From the NCBI GenBank assembly GCA_943370145.1, contig CALRPY020000030.1, positions 1 through 53,321 on the forward strand: a DNA stretch of 53,321 bases, given 5' to 3'. This document shows positions 1-8,131 of this stretch, one piece after another. The notes under the pieces are model-generated. The model had not been told where the DNA came from. It saw only the letters and a program-made list of their open reading frames with translations, and did no database searches. Within the stretch, counting starts at the first letter, position 1; every line of letters starts with the position of its first letter. Both the position numbers and the translations under genes were made by a program. The DNA is from Ga0077536 sp943370145. GTDB taxonomy: Bacteria > Pseudomonadota > Gammaproteobacteria > Ga0077536.

Positions 1-734
1 GGCCGGCCCTCGAACGCGAGGCGCCAGTTGCGGCGGAAATTGGCGATTGCGTCCGCCGTCAGCGGCACTTCGCGGCCCGGCAGTATCCGCAGGGAATCGA
101 CCGTGGCGGTCGACAGTTGCGTTTCCGGGTCGAAGTGGCGCAACGCCTCGATCTCGTCGCCGAAGAGATCGATGCGGAACGGCATTTCGGCGCCCATCGG
201 AAACACGTCGATCAGCGAGCCGCGGATTGCGAAATCGCCGTGGTCCATCACCTGGGGCACGTTGCGGTACCCGCCCTCCTGCAGACGGCGGCGGAAACTC
301 TCGCGGTTGAGCTCGTCTCCGGTCTTGAGCACGAAGCTCTGCGACTGCAGCCACTGCCGGGGCGGCAACCGGTGGAGCAGGCTCGTCACGGACATGATCA
401 ACATGCCGCGGCTCAGGCCGGGCAGTGCGGCGAGCGTCGCGAGCCGCTCGGAAATGATGTCCTGGTAGGGACTGAAGCGATCGTAAGGCAGCGTCTCCCA
501 GTCAGGCAGGTGGTACTTGGTCAGCGCCGGCGCGAAGAACGGGATCTCGACGTCGAGCTGGGAGGCGTGCAGAGAATCCGTGCACAGCACGAGACAGAAG
601 CCCGGATGTGCCTCCGCCGCGCGGGCAATGGCGAGCGCACGGGATGCGCCGTGCAGGCGGCACCAACGGGCGGCATTCGCGGTCTTGGTCGGCAGGACGG
701 GAGCGAGCGGGCTTAAGGTTTGGGTATCGGTCAT
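1..734 (-). CDS. mfd: Transcription-repair coupling factor Mfd, N-terminal part (cut by window edge)
   Basis: Mfd is a cytoplasmic ATP-dependent translocase that removes RNA polymerase stalled at DNA lesions and recruits UvrA. About 244 N-terminal codons are visible; the motor domains and the C-terminus lie beyond base 1. The translation begins MTDTQTLSPLAPVLP and contains the UvrB-homologous region typical of the Mfd N-terminus, including LPDWETLPYDRFSPYQDIIS, RGMLIMSVTSLLHRLPP, GDFAIRGSLIDVFP and RIDLFGDEIEALRHFDP. The ATG at 732-734 is the first start in frame before the aligned region. It lies 33 bases downstream of the pyrF stop, so it may be read from the pyrF transcript. The ribosome binding site is weak. 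Identity is secure; only completeness is missing. Confidence 0.93.
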   Translation of the reverse strand, partial: MTDTQTLSPLAPVLPTKTANAARWCRLHGASRALAIARAAEAHPGFCLVLCTDSLHASQLDVEIPFFAPALTKYHLPDWETLPYDRFSPYQDIISERLATLAALPGLSRGMLIMSVTSLLHRLPPRQWLQSQSFVLKTGDELNRESFRRRLQEGGYRNVPQVMDHGDFAIRGSLIDVFPMGAEMPFRIDLFGDEIEALRHFDPETQLSTATVDSLRILPGREVPLTADAIANFRRNWRLAFEGR

Positions 735-767
735 GGGAACAGGGCCGGGGCATGGTAGGGCGCCGGG

Positions 768-1493
768 TCAATCCACCCTCCGTGCGCCGGCGAGGCTGGC
801 GGCGATCTCGGCGACGGCGGTCGCGGGTGAAGCTGCGCGGGTGATAGGCCGCCCGATCACGAGGTAATCCGCGCCAGCCGCGATGGCCGCCGCTGGCGTG
901 GCGACACGTTGCTGGTCGTCCTGCGCGCTGCCGGCCGGTCGCACCCCCGGCGTCACTGCCAGGAATCCGGACCCCGCACGCTTCACGACCGCGATTTCCT
1001 GGGGCGAGCACACCACGCCGTCGAGTCCGCAGTCGCGGGTCAACCGGGCGAGGCGGGCCACCTGCTCCGCGGGCTCGACGTCGAGGCCGACCTCGGCAAG
1101 CCGCGGCCGGTCGAGGCTGGTCAGCACGGTCACCGCGATCAGCAGGGGCCTGGTGGACGCCGCCGCCACCGCTTCGCGCGCCGCGACGAGCATGTCCCGT
1201 CCCCCGCTTGCGTGCACGTTGACCATCCATGCGCCAAGACCGGCAGCGGCGCGGCAGGCGCCGGCCACCGTGTTCGGGATGTCGTGGAACTTCAGGTCCA
1301 GGAAGACCGGCAGGCCGAGTTCGGTGAGGCGGCCCACGACCGCCGGCCCCTCGGCGGTGAAGAGTTCCTTGCCGACCTTCACCGCGCAGCCGCTGCCACG
1401 CAGGCTGCGTGCAAGCGCCAGCGCTTCGGCGCCGGTGGAGTAGTCCAGTGCGACGATGATCGGCACCGCAGGATCCAGATTGCTCATGCTCAT
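768..1493 (-). CDS. pyrF: Orotidine 5'-phosphate decarboxylase
   Basis: PyrF converts OMP to UMP, the last step of de novo pyrimidine synthesis, in the cytoplasm. The 241-residue product has the usual length. It shows the substrate motif VPIIVALDY, KVGKELF with the conserved Lys, the family signature DLKFHDIPNTV, and the phosphate-binding end YLVIGRPIT. I chose the ATG at 1491-1493 because it overlaps the lapB stop as ATGA and has a GAGG element a few bases upstream. A second ATG six bases further in (1485-1487) is possible. The frame stays open up to 1592, but that extension lies inside lapB and has no PyrF similarity. The four-base overlap predicts translational coupling with lapB, as in the common lapA-lapB-pyrF cluster. 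Confidence 0.95.
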   Translation of the reverse strand: MSMSNLDPAVPIIVALDYSTGAEALALARSLRGSGCAVKVGKELFTAEGPAVVGRLTELGLPVFLDLKFHDIPNTVAGACRAAAGLGAWMVNVHASGGRDMLVAAREAVAAASTRPLLIAVTVLTSLDRPRLAEVGLDVEPAEQVARLARLTRDCGLDGVVCSPQEIAVVKRAGSGFLAVTPGVRPAGSAQDDQQRVATPAAAIAAGADYLVIGRPITRAASPATAVAEIAASLAGARRVD

Positions 1494-2686
1494 TCGCCCT
1501 CGATGCCGTGGATGGGTTTCACGGTGCTCCACGACTTGCACCCTGGACATTGCCAGTGCAGCGAGCGGCCTGCAAAGCCGCAGCTGCCGCACTTGTGGGT
1601 CGCCTTGCCGGCGACCAGCCGCAGCGCCGTCTCTTTCAGGATCAGCAGGTCTTCGCGTGCACCGCCGTCCGCGCGGTCCAGCGCGTAATCGATCAGGCGA
1701 TCGATGCCGCGGATGGTCGGCCTGATCTTCAGTTCACGCACGATGTAGGCCTTGGCCGCGTCAGGGCCTTCCTGTTCGCCGATGAGCTCGGCCAGCGCGA
1801 GCGTCGGTGACACGCCCGTGCGCAGGGCGGACAGGCGCTCGAGGTAGTCCCGCAGTTCGTCCTGCCAGCCCAGCTGTCGATGGCACTTGATGATCATCGG
1901 CAGGGCCTCCGGCAGGAAGTCCACGTCCTGGAGCTCGATGCGCTTCAGGTGCGGCAGGGCGCGCTGCGGATCGCGGGCGGCCAGCGCAAGGTTCGCGCTC
2001 ATCAAACTCGCGCGCACGCACTTGCGGTCGGTCGCGAAGGCCCTGTCGAGCAGTTCCTGCGCCTCATCCCGGTGTTGTTGCTCGATTTGCACCTGCGCCT
2101 GCTCGCAGAGGTAGTGCGCGCGGGCGGTGCTGAGGTTCTGCCCGGTGGCGGCCTCCAGCCGGCCGCAGTACTCGAGCGCCTTCGCCCAATCCTGTTCCTG
2201 CTGGTAGATGTCCACGAGGTGGCGCAGCGCCTGCGGCTGGTACATGCCAGTGTCGAGCAGCTCCAGGAAGAGATTCTCGGCCCGGTCGAACAGGCCGGAG
2301 CGCATGTAATCGAGCCCCAGTTCCAGCAGTGCCAGTCCGCGCTGGCGGATATCCAGCGTCGACCTGGCGACGAGGTTCTGGTGGATGTGGATCGCGCGGT
2401 CTACCTCGCCGCGACGGCGAAACAGGTTGCCGAGTGCGAGATGGGTTTCGACAGTTTCGGTTTCGACCTCGAGCACCTTGACGAAGACTTCGATGGCCTT
2501 GTCCGGGCGGTCGTGCAGGAGATAGTTGAGGCCCATGAAGTAGTCGGTCGCGATCTGTGACGACTGTTCGCGCCGCGCGGCCTGGACCGCCGCTTCACGG
2601 CGTCCGACCAGCCAGCCGGACAGCGCGGCCACGGGCAGCAGCAACGCACTGACGAGGAACAGCGCATCAATGCCCATGTGGGACAT
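1490..2686 (-). CDS. lapB: LPS assembly regulator LapB (YciM), TPR protein
   Basis: LapB is an inner-membrane-anchored adaptor that controls LpxC turnover by FtsH and so balances LPS synthesis. The 398-residue protein starts with one membrane segment (about residues 5-27, ending GWLVGRREAA). A long run of tetratricopeptide repeats follows, and the C-terminal rubredoxin-like metal knuckle has two CxxC pairs at Cys366/Cys369 and Cys380/Cys383 (CGSCGF and CPGC). E. coli LapB is 389 residues. The start could be either of two in-frame ATGs (2684-2686 or 2675-2677); both overlap the end of lapA. The downstream pyrF start overlaps the stop. Gene order lapA-lapB-pyrF is the standard one. Confidence 0.95.
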   Translation of the reverse strand: MSHMGIDALFLVSALLLPVAALSGWLVGRREAAVQAARREQSSQIATDYFMGLNYLLHDRPDKAIEVFVKVLEVETETVETHLALGNLFRRRGEVDRAIHIHQNLVARSTLDIRQRGLALLELGLDYMRSGLFDRAENLFLELLDTGMYQPQALRHLVDIYQQEQDWAKALEYCGRLEAATGQNLSTARAHYLCEQAQVQIEQQHRDEAQELLDRAFATDRKCVRASLMSANLALAARDPQRALPHLKRIELQDVDFLPEALPMIIKCHRQLGWQDELRDYLERLSALRTGVSPTLALAELIGEQEGPDAAKAYIVRELKIRPTIRGIDRLIDYALDRADGGAREDLLILKETALRLVAGKATHKCGSCGFAGRSLHWQCPGCKSWSTVKPIHGIEGE

Positions 2687-2957
2687 CGCCAGCGCTGTCG
2701 GGCGGGCTTGCCCGTAGCACCGCGAGTTCGCGCGCTTGTCGCTGCAGGAGGCGGGCGGCGCGCAGGCGGCCGGGCAACGCGGCCAGCAGCCCGAGCCCGA
2801 CGCCCAGCGTCAGCGCGCCCACGACGACCCAGGACACGGGAAGGGTGAACTTCACCGCATAGACGTCCAATGTCATTGGACCATGGTTGCGAACGTGGAA
2901 CGCCAGGCCGGCAATGAGCATGATCAATGCCGCGGCGGAGCGAAGCAATCTACCCAT
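2667..2957 (-). CDS. lapA: LPS assembly protein LapA (DUF1049 family)
   Basis: LapA is a small inner-membrane protein that partners LapB in LPS assembly. The 96-residue product starts MGRLLRSAAALIMLIAGLAF and has two predicted membrane segments (about residues 6-22 and 39-60), separated by the short FHVRNHGPMTLDVY stretch typical of the family. A basic, coiled-coil-prone tail follows. The ATG at 2955-2957 has GGGAG about nine bases upstream. An open frame extends upstream to 3035, but that extension has no family similarity and would run into ihfB. The last codons overlap the lapB start by 20 bases, which suggests coupled translation. Confidence 0.88.
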   Translation of the reverse strand: MGRLLRSAAALIMLIAGLAFHVRNHGPMTLDVYAVKFTLPVSWVVVGALTLGVGLGLLAALPGRLRAARLLQRQARELAVLRASPPDSAGDVPHGH

Positions 2958-3031
2958 TGCGTGACGCTCCCTCAGGAATGGCGGGAAGGAACGGCGCGGC
3001 ATGGCTGGCGTGGTGCGCCATGCCGGACCAA

Positions 3032-3394
3032 TCAATCTTCCTCGTCGTCAGGTTCGTCGTCGTTGTAACCGGCCGCACGGCGACGTTCGCGGGCGGCTTC
3101 GATGGTGGCTTCGTCCAGCGCATTGACCCGCTCGCGGAGTTCCTTGCCCGGCTTGAAGTGGGGCACGTACTTGCCCGGCAGTGAGACCGGGTCCCCCGAC
3201 TTCGGATTGCGGCCGACGCGCGGCGGGCGATAGTGCAGGGAAAAGCTGCCGAAACCACGAATCTCGATCCGCTGGCCGGTGGCCAGCGTCTGCGCCATCT
3301 GCTCCAGCATGGTCTTCACCGCGAGTTCGACGTCGCGATAGCCCAGCTGTGCCTGCTTGCGCACCAGAATTTCGATCAGCTCAGACTTCGTCAT
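3032..3394 (-). CDS. ihfB: Integration host factor subunit beta
   Basis: IHF-beta pairs with IHF-alpha to bend DNA by about 160-180 degrees in recombination, replication and transcription control. The product starts MTKSELIEILVRKQ and has the HU/IHF fold with the beta-arm motif PPRVGRNPKSGDPV that carries the intercalating proline, plus IRGFGSFSLHYR and HFKPGKELRERV. It is 120 residues, against 94 in E. coli. The excess is a C-terminal tail, basic then strongly acidic, ending DDEPDDEED. It lies between rpsA and lapA, the normal gammaproteobacterial position. The paralogue assignment (beta rather than alpha or HU) rests on both the rpsA neighbourhood and the sequence. Confidence 0.94.
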   Translation of the reverse strand: MTKSELIEILVRKQAQLGYRDVELAVKTMLEQMAQTLATGQRIEIRGFGSFSLHYRPPRVGRNPKSGDPVSLPGKYVPHFKPGKELRERVNALDEATIEAARERRRAAGYNDDEPDDEED

Positions 3395-3449
3395 TATTGT
3401 TCTCGCTCTTTCAAAAGCAGCCCGCTCTCAATTGCGTAGAACTAGCGGT

Positions 3450-3473
3450 GCGCGCCGGCGGCAGCCGGCGCGC
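3450..3473. repeat. Perfect 10-bp hairpin in the rpsA-ihfB gap
   Basis: Bases 3450-3459 and 3464-3473 are exact inverted repeats (10 bp, all G/C) with a four-base loop. The hairpin begins about ten bases after the rpsA stop on the minus strand. No T-run follows on that strand, so it is not a classical intrinsic terminator. It could stabilise the rpsA transcript end, attenuate readthrough into ihfB, or be a processing site. Confidence 0.6.
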
Positions 3474-3482
3474 GCCGTTCGC

Positions 3483-5153
3483 TTACTTGTCGAGTTGCTC
3501 CTTGAGCAGATCGCCGAGCTTGGTGCGCATGACGCCTTCGTTCTCGGTGCTGTAGGCCTCGAGCGCCGCGGCTTCGTCGCCGGTCTCCTTGGCCTTGATC
3601 GAGAGATTGATCACGCGGCGCTTGCGGTCCACGCCCACGATCATCGCCTCGACCTGCTCGCCTTCGCGCAGCACCTTGCGCGCGTCGTCGACCTGGTCGC
3701 GCGAGATTTCGCTGGCGCGGATGACACCCTCGATGCCGTCGCCGAGATTGACGGTCGCCGATTTGGCATCGACGGTCGTGATCTCACCGGTGACGACCGC
3801 ACCCTTCGGGTTCGCGGCAAGGTAGCCCGAGAACGGATCCTGGGCCAGCTGCTTGACGCCCAGCGAGATGCGCTCGCGCTCGGCATCCACCGCAAGCACC
3901 ACGGTCTCGAGTTCGTCACCCTTCTTGAAGTTGCGCACCGCCTCCTCGCCCGGGATGTCCCAGGACAGGTCGGACAGGTGGACCAGACCGTCGATGCCAC
4001 CGTCGAGACCGACGAAGATGCCGAAATCGGTGATCGACTTGATGACGCCGCTGACGCGGTCGTTCTTGTTGTGGGTCGCGGCGAACTCTTCCCACGGATT
4101 CGCCTTGCACTGCTTCATGCCGAGCGAGATGCGGCGACGCTCCTCGTCGATGTCGAGCACCATGACCTCGACTTCCTGGCTGAGGTGGACGACCTTGGAC
4201 GGGTGGACATTCTTGTTCGTCCAGTCCATCTCCGAGACGTGCACGAGGCCTTCGACGCCCGGTTCGATCTCGACGAAGCAGCCGTAGTCGGCAATGTTCG
4301 TGACGGTGCCGAACAGACGGGCGCCCTCCGGGTAACGGCGGGAAATGTCGACCCACGGATCTTCACCGAGCTGCTTCAGGCCTAGCGAGACACGCGTGCG
4401 CTCGCGATCGAACTTGAGGACCTTGACGGTGATTTCCTGGCCGATGCTGACCACTTCGGACGGGTGCTTGACGCGGCGCCATGCCATGTCGGTGATGTGC
4501 AGGAGGCCGTCGATGCCACCGAGATCGATGAACGCACCGTAGTCGGTGAGGTTCTTGACCAGGCCCTTGGTGACGGCGCCTTCCTTGAGGCTCTCGAACA
4601 GCGCTTCGCGCTCGGCGGAGTTCTCGCTCTCGACGACGGCGCGGCGGGACACCACGACGTTGTTGCGCTTGCGGTCGACCTTGACGACCTTGAACTCGAG
4701 CGGCTTGCCTTCGAGGTAGCTCGTGTCGCGGACCGGACGCACGTCGACCAGCGAACCCGGCAGGAACGCGCGGATCGTTTCGATGTCGACGGTGAAACCG
4801 CCCTTGACCTTGTCACTGATGATGCCGGTGACGCTCTGGCCGGCTTCGCAGGCTTTCTCGAGTTCGTCCCAGGCTTTCGCACGCTTGGCCTTGTCGCGCG
4901 ACAGGCGGGTTTCGCCGTTGCCGTCCTCGACGGTGTCGAGCGCGACGTCGACATCGTCGCCGACCGCGATTTCGAGTTCGCCCTTCGCGTTGCGGAACTG
5001 TTCGACGGGCACTACGCCCTCGGACTTCAGTCCTGCATTGATGATGACGAAGTCAGGCCGTATCTCGACGATGCGGCCCTTGACGATGGTGCCCGGCCGC
5101 ATCTTGGCGGCGATTTGGCTGCTTTCAAACAGCTCTGCGAAACTTTCCGACAT
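3483..5153 (-). CDS. rpsA: 30S ribosomal protein S1
   Basis: S1 binds mRNA leaders and docks them on the 30S subunit. The 556-residue product (557 in E. coli) begins MSESFAELFESSQIAAKMRP and carries six S1/OB-fold repeats. These are recognisable from recurring elements such as KGLVKNLTDYGAFIDLGGID, VTNIADYGCFVEIEPGVEGL, IKSITDFGIFVGLDGGIDGL and GEITTVDAKSATVNLGDGIE. The first two repeats are the divergent, ribosome-binding type. The leader upstream (5154-5271, 118 bases) contains short GC hairpins and only a weak AGG element before the ATG. That would fit the structured, poorly Shine-Dalgarno-dependent rpsA leaders known from E. coli, although autoregulation here is inference. It lies between cmk and ihfB. 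Confidence 0.97.
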   Translation of the reverse strand: MSESFAELFESSQIAAKMRPGTIVKGRIVEIRPDFVIINAGLKSEGVVPVEQFRNAKGELEIAVGDDVDVALDTVEDGNGETRLSRDKAKRAKAWDELEKACEAGQSVTGIISDKVKGGFTVDIETIRAFLPGSLVDVRPVRDTSYLEGKPLEFKVVKVDRKRNNVVVSRRAVVESENSAEREALFESLKEGAVTKGLVKNLTDYGAFIDLGGIDGLLHITDMAWRRVKHPSEVVSIGQEITVKVLKFDRERTRVSLGLKQLGEDPWVDISRRYPEGARLFGTVTNIADYGCFVEIEPGVEGLVHVSEMDWTNKNVHPSKVVHLSQEVEVMVLDIDEERRRISLGMKQCKANPWEEFAATHNKNDRVSGVIKSITDFGIFVGLDGGIDGLVHLSDLSWDIPGEEAVRNFKKGDELETVVLAVDAERERISLGVKQLAQDPFSGYLAANPKGAVVTGEITTVDAKSATVNLGDGIEGVIRASEISRDQVDDARKVLREGEQVEAMIVGVDRKRRVINLSIKAKETGDEAAALEAYSTENEGVMRTKLGDLLKEQLDK

Positions 5154-5271
5154 ATTTACCTGATTTCTGCAGTGGCTCCGACGAGAACGCCAAAGCCGGC
5201 GGGGCCGGCATGGAAAAGGCGCCCTGCCCCGAAGCTGGGGTTAAGGGTTGAACACATGGTCATCCGCCGCG

Positions 5272-5952
5272 TCAGACGATTCCACGTAGCCGCAGAAGTT
5301 GTCTCACGCGGGCTTCCACTTCGGGAATCCCGAGATTCGTGGTATCGAGGATTTCAGCGTCGGGAGCGGGCTGTAAAGGCGCAACTTCGCGTTGCTCATC
5401 CCGTTGATCGCGGCGTCGGATGTCCTCCAAGAGCGCGGCGAGGTTAACATCAATTCCTTTGCCCTTCAACTGCTTATAGCGCCTCTCGGCGCGCGCTTCC
5501 GGACTCGCTGTCAAGAACAGCTTGAAGGCCGCATCGGGGAAAACCACCGTGCCCATGTCGCGTCCGTCGGCGACGAGTCCCGGTGCCTCGCGAAAAGCCC
5601 GCTGCCGTTCGAGCAGGGCCGCGCGCACGGCCGGCAAGGCCGCGACCACCGAGGCCGCCGCTCCACCCTCCTCGGTGCGGATGGCCGCCGTGACGTCGCG
5701 CCCGTCGAGCAGCACCCGGGGCTCAGCGTCGCCCGCCGCGAACGCCACCGGGAGGGCGCTCGCGAGCCGGGTCACGCCCGCCTCGTCGACGAGGTCCACG
5801 CCGGAAAACGTCGCGTAGTGGGCAAGCACGCGGTACAGGGCGCCACTGTCGAGAAAATGCCAGCCGAGGGCCTGCGCGAGGTGCAGACTCAGGGTTCCCT
5901 TGCCGGTGCCACTGGGCCCATCGACGGCAATGACCGGGACGGCAGCGCTCAA
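5272..5952 (-). CDS. cmk: Cytidylate kinase
   Basis: Cmk phosphorylates CMP and dCMP with ATP. The 226-residue product (227 in E. coli) shows the P-loop GPSGTGKGT near the N-terminus, the CMP-binding region with FLDSGALYRVLA, the LVADGRDMGTVVFPDA motif and the lid-like RRDQRDEQREVAPL. There is no ATG at the start of the homologous region. The best start is TTG at 5950-5952, which overlaps the aroA stop as TTGA and has GGGA seven bases upstream. The first codons then read (M)SAAVPVIAVDGPSG. The overlap suggests that cmk is translated by coupling to aroA. An open frame continues far upstream but there it is only the shifted frame of aroA. Confidence 0.93.
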   Translation of the reverse strand: MSAAVPVIAVDGPSGTGKGTLSLHLAQALGWHFLDSGALYRVLAHYATFSGVDLVDEAGVTRLASALPVAFAAGDAEPRVLLDGRDVTAAIRTEEGGAAASVVAALPAVRAALLERQRAFREAPGLVADGRDMGTVVFPDAAFKLFLTASPEARAERRYKQLKGKGIDVNLAALLEDIRRRDQRDEQREVAPLQPAPDAEILDTTNLGIPEVEARVRQLLRLRGIV

Positions 5953-7259
5953 AGGGAAAGTCCCGCGCCGCGTGCGAGTTCGGTGAAGGTCGGGAAGGAC
6001 GTCGCGATCGTCGACGCCCCGTTGATGCGCATGGGTCCGGCCGCGCGCAGCGCCGCCATTGCGAAGGACATCGCGATGCGGTGGTCGCCATGGCTCTCGA
6101 CGGTGGTGCCGGCCAGCGGGCCACCGGTGATTTCGATGCCATCGTCGTAGGTCTGGAGGTAAACGCCGGCGGCGGTGAGGCCGGCCGCCATCGTCGCGAT
6201 GCGGTCGCTTTCCTTGTGGCGGAGTTCGTCCGCCCCCCTGACGCGGGTCACGCCCTCGGCGCAGGCGGCGGCGACGAACAGGATCGGAAACTCGTCGATG
6301 GCGAGCGGCACGAGTTCGGGCGGCACGTCGATGCCGCGCAGCGGCGCATGCCGCACCCGCAGGTCCGCCACCGGCTCGCCGCCGACGTCCCGCTCGTTGA
6401 GGCGTTCTATGTGCGCCCCCATCCGAGTGAGGATCGACAGCACGCCGGTGCGCGTGGGGTTGACGCCGACGTTCTCCAGTACGACATCGCTGCCGGGCGC
6501 GATGCTGGCGCCCACGATGAAGAAGGCCGCCGAGGACAGGTCGGCCGGGACGGTGATCGACGTCGCGCGGAGGTGCTGGCCGCCGTCGACGCAGACGCGG
6601 CTGCCGCTGACGTCGACCGCCACGCCGAAGCCGCGCAGCATCCGTTCGGTGTGATCGCGCGTAGGCGCAGGTTCCTCGACGCAGGTACGACCACTGGCGA
6701 AGAGCCCCGCGAGCAGCACTGCGGATTTGACCTGGGCGCTGGCGACCTGCATCCGGAACTCGATGCCGTGCAGGGGTGCGCCTGCCGTGACCGTCAGCGG
6801 CGGCGTGCCCTTGTCCGCGGTCGCCAGGTTTGCCCCCATGCGCTCGAGGGGTTCGGTGACCCGCCGCATCGGCCGCCGCTGCAGCGATGAGTCGCCGGTC
6901 AGCGTCGCGGGAACGCCGGCGCCGGCGAGTATGCCGGTCAGCAGGCGGATCGATGTGCCGGAATTGCCGAGATCGAGGACGCCGGACGGCGCCTTGAGCC
7001 CGTGCAGGCCCGCGCCGTGGACCCGGATCAGGCGACCGTCGTCGAGTTCCTCGATGCGCACGCCCAACGCGCGGAAGGCGCCCATGGTTGCCCGGACGTC
7101 CTCGCCGAGCAGGCAGTCGCGAATCTCGGTGACGCCCTCGGCGAGCGCGCCGAACATGACGGCGCGGTGCGAGATGGATTTGTCCCCGGGGACACGCAGC
7201 GTGCCGCGCAGTGTCCCGCCGGGCGCGACGACAAGTTCTTCGCTGATGTGCATGTTCAT
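5949..7259 (-). CDS. aroA: 3-phosphoshikimate 1-carboxyvinyltransferase (EPSP synthase)
   Basis: AroA joins PEP to shikimate 3-phosphate in the shikimate pathway. The 436-residue product has the two-domain EPSP synthase features: VPGDKSISHR with the substrate Lys27, DLGNSGTSIRLL, LTGDSSLQRRPMRR, the mid-domain DEFPILFVAAACAEG with the catalytic Asp, and the end region SHGDHRIAMSFAMA. The exact class I/II sensitivity to glyphosate was not judged. Start ATG at 7257-7259 overlaps the tyrA stop as ATGA; a second ATG at 7251-7253 is possible. The stop overlaps the cmk TTG. It is therefore the centre of the coupled pheA-tyrA-aroA-cmk chain. Confidence 0.96.
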   Translation of the reverse strand: MNMHISEELVVAPGGTLRGTLRVPGDKSISHRAVMFGALAEGVTEIRDCLLGEDVRATMGAFRALGVRIEELDDGRLIRVHGAGLHGLKAPSGVLDLGNSGTSIRLLTGILAGAGVPATLTGDSSLQRRPMRRVTEPLERMGANLATADKGTPPLTVTAGAPLHGIEFRMQVASAQVKSAVLLAGLFASGRTCVEEPAPTRDHTERMLRGFGVAVDVSGSRVCVDGGQHLRATSITVPADLSSAAFFIVGASIAPGSDVVLENVGVNPTRTGVLSILTRMGAHIERLNERDVGGEPVADLRVRHAPLRGIDVPPELVPLAIDEFPILFVAAACAEGVTRVRGADELRHKESDRIATMAAGLTAAGVYLQTYDDGIEITGGPLAGTTVESHGDHRIAMSFAMAALRAAGPMRINGASTIATSFPTFTELARGAGLSL

Positions 7260-8131
7260 GTTCTCCGGCGCAAAAATTCGTCCCGGGCCGCCTTGGCGCG
7301 ACCGAACTCCGCTTCGAGGCCCGCGCCGTCCCCGACCTCCAGCAGGCCGCGCAGGGTCGCAAGCGTGTGCTCGAAGCGATCGCAGACGGACAGCAGCGCC
7401 GTACGATTCGCGAGCGAGATATCCCGCCACATCGCAGGATTGCTGGACGCGATGCGGGTCAGGTCACGAAAGCCGCCGGCCGCGAAATCGAACACGTTGA
7501 CCGGCTTGCCGAGATCAATGAGGCAATCGACCAGCGCGTAGGCCAGCAGGTGCGGCAGGTGGCTGGTCGCGGCGAGCACCTCGTCGTGGAGCGCCGCCTC
7601 CATTTCGAACACGTCGGCGCCGACGGTCTCCCACATCAGTCGGATGCGCGCCAGCGCAGCCGGGTCGTTTTCCGGCATCGGCGTCAGGATCACCCGGTGC
7701 TTCACGTAGAGGGCGCCATTCGCGGCATCGACGCCACTCTTCTCGCCACCGGCAATCGGGTGGCCGGCGACGAAGCGCTCGCAGGCCGCGCCCAGGTGCT
7801 GTCGCGCGGCGTCGATGACGCAGCCCTTGGCGCTACCGACGTCGGTCACGAGGGTCTCTGGCCCGAGACCGGGCGCGATGCGGGCGAGGATGTCGCCGGT
7901 GGCGCCCAGCGTGACGGCGACGACCACGACGTCCGCACCGCGCACGGCCTCGAGCGGGTCGTGGCAGGCTTCGTCTATCACGCCCAGTTCGAGCGCCCGC
8001 CGCAGGTTGCCGGCATCCCTGCCGCAGCCGACCACCTGCTTCACCGCCCCGCGTTCCCGCAGCGCGCGCGCCAGCGACCCGCCGATCAGTCCAACGCCGA
8101 TGATCGCGAGGCGATCGATGGCCGGGCTCAC
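7256..8131 (-). CDS. tyrA: Prephenate (or arogenate) dehydrogenase
   Basis: TyrA oxidatively decarboxylates prephenate (or arogenate) toward tyrosine. The 291-residue protein has an N-terminal Rossmann nucleotide motif (IIGVGLIGGSLARAL, Gly12/14/17), the LVTDVGSAKG element, the substrate motif GHPIAGGEKSGVDAA and the helical dimerisation domain with SHLPHLLAYAL. There is no chorismate mutase domain and no ACT domain, so it is the short monofunctional type. Substrate and NAD/NADP preference cannot be read with confidence. GTG at 8129-8131 is taken as the start because it overlaps the pheA stop as GTGA and fits the family N-terminus. Confidence 0.93.
   Translation of the reverse strand: MSPAIDRLAIIGVGLIGGSLARALRERGAVKQVVGCGRDAGNLRRALELGVIDEACHDPLEAVRGADVVVVAVTLGATGDILARIAPGLGPETLVTDVGSAKGCVIDAARQHLGAACERFVAGHPIAGGEKSGVDAANGALYVKHRVILTPMPENDPAALARIRLMWETVGADVFEMEAALHDEVLAATSHLPHLLAYALVDCLIDLGKPVNVFDFAAGGFRDLTRIASSNPAMWRDISLANRTALLSVCDRFEHTLATLRGLLEVGDGAGLEAEFGRAKAARDEFLRRRT

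Noticed and set aside
3483..5153. Repeated segments that could suggest a repeat array
   Set aside because: They are the six homologous S1 domains of the rpsA protein, not DNA repeats.
5953..7362. Upstream extension of the cmk frame
   Set aside because: This part is only the shifted frame of aroA, Arg-rich and without similarity. The real cmk begins at the TTG overlapping the aroA stop.
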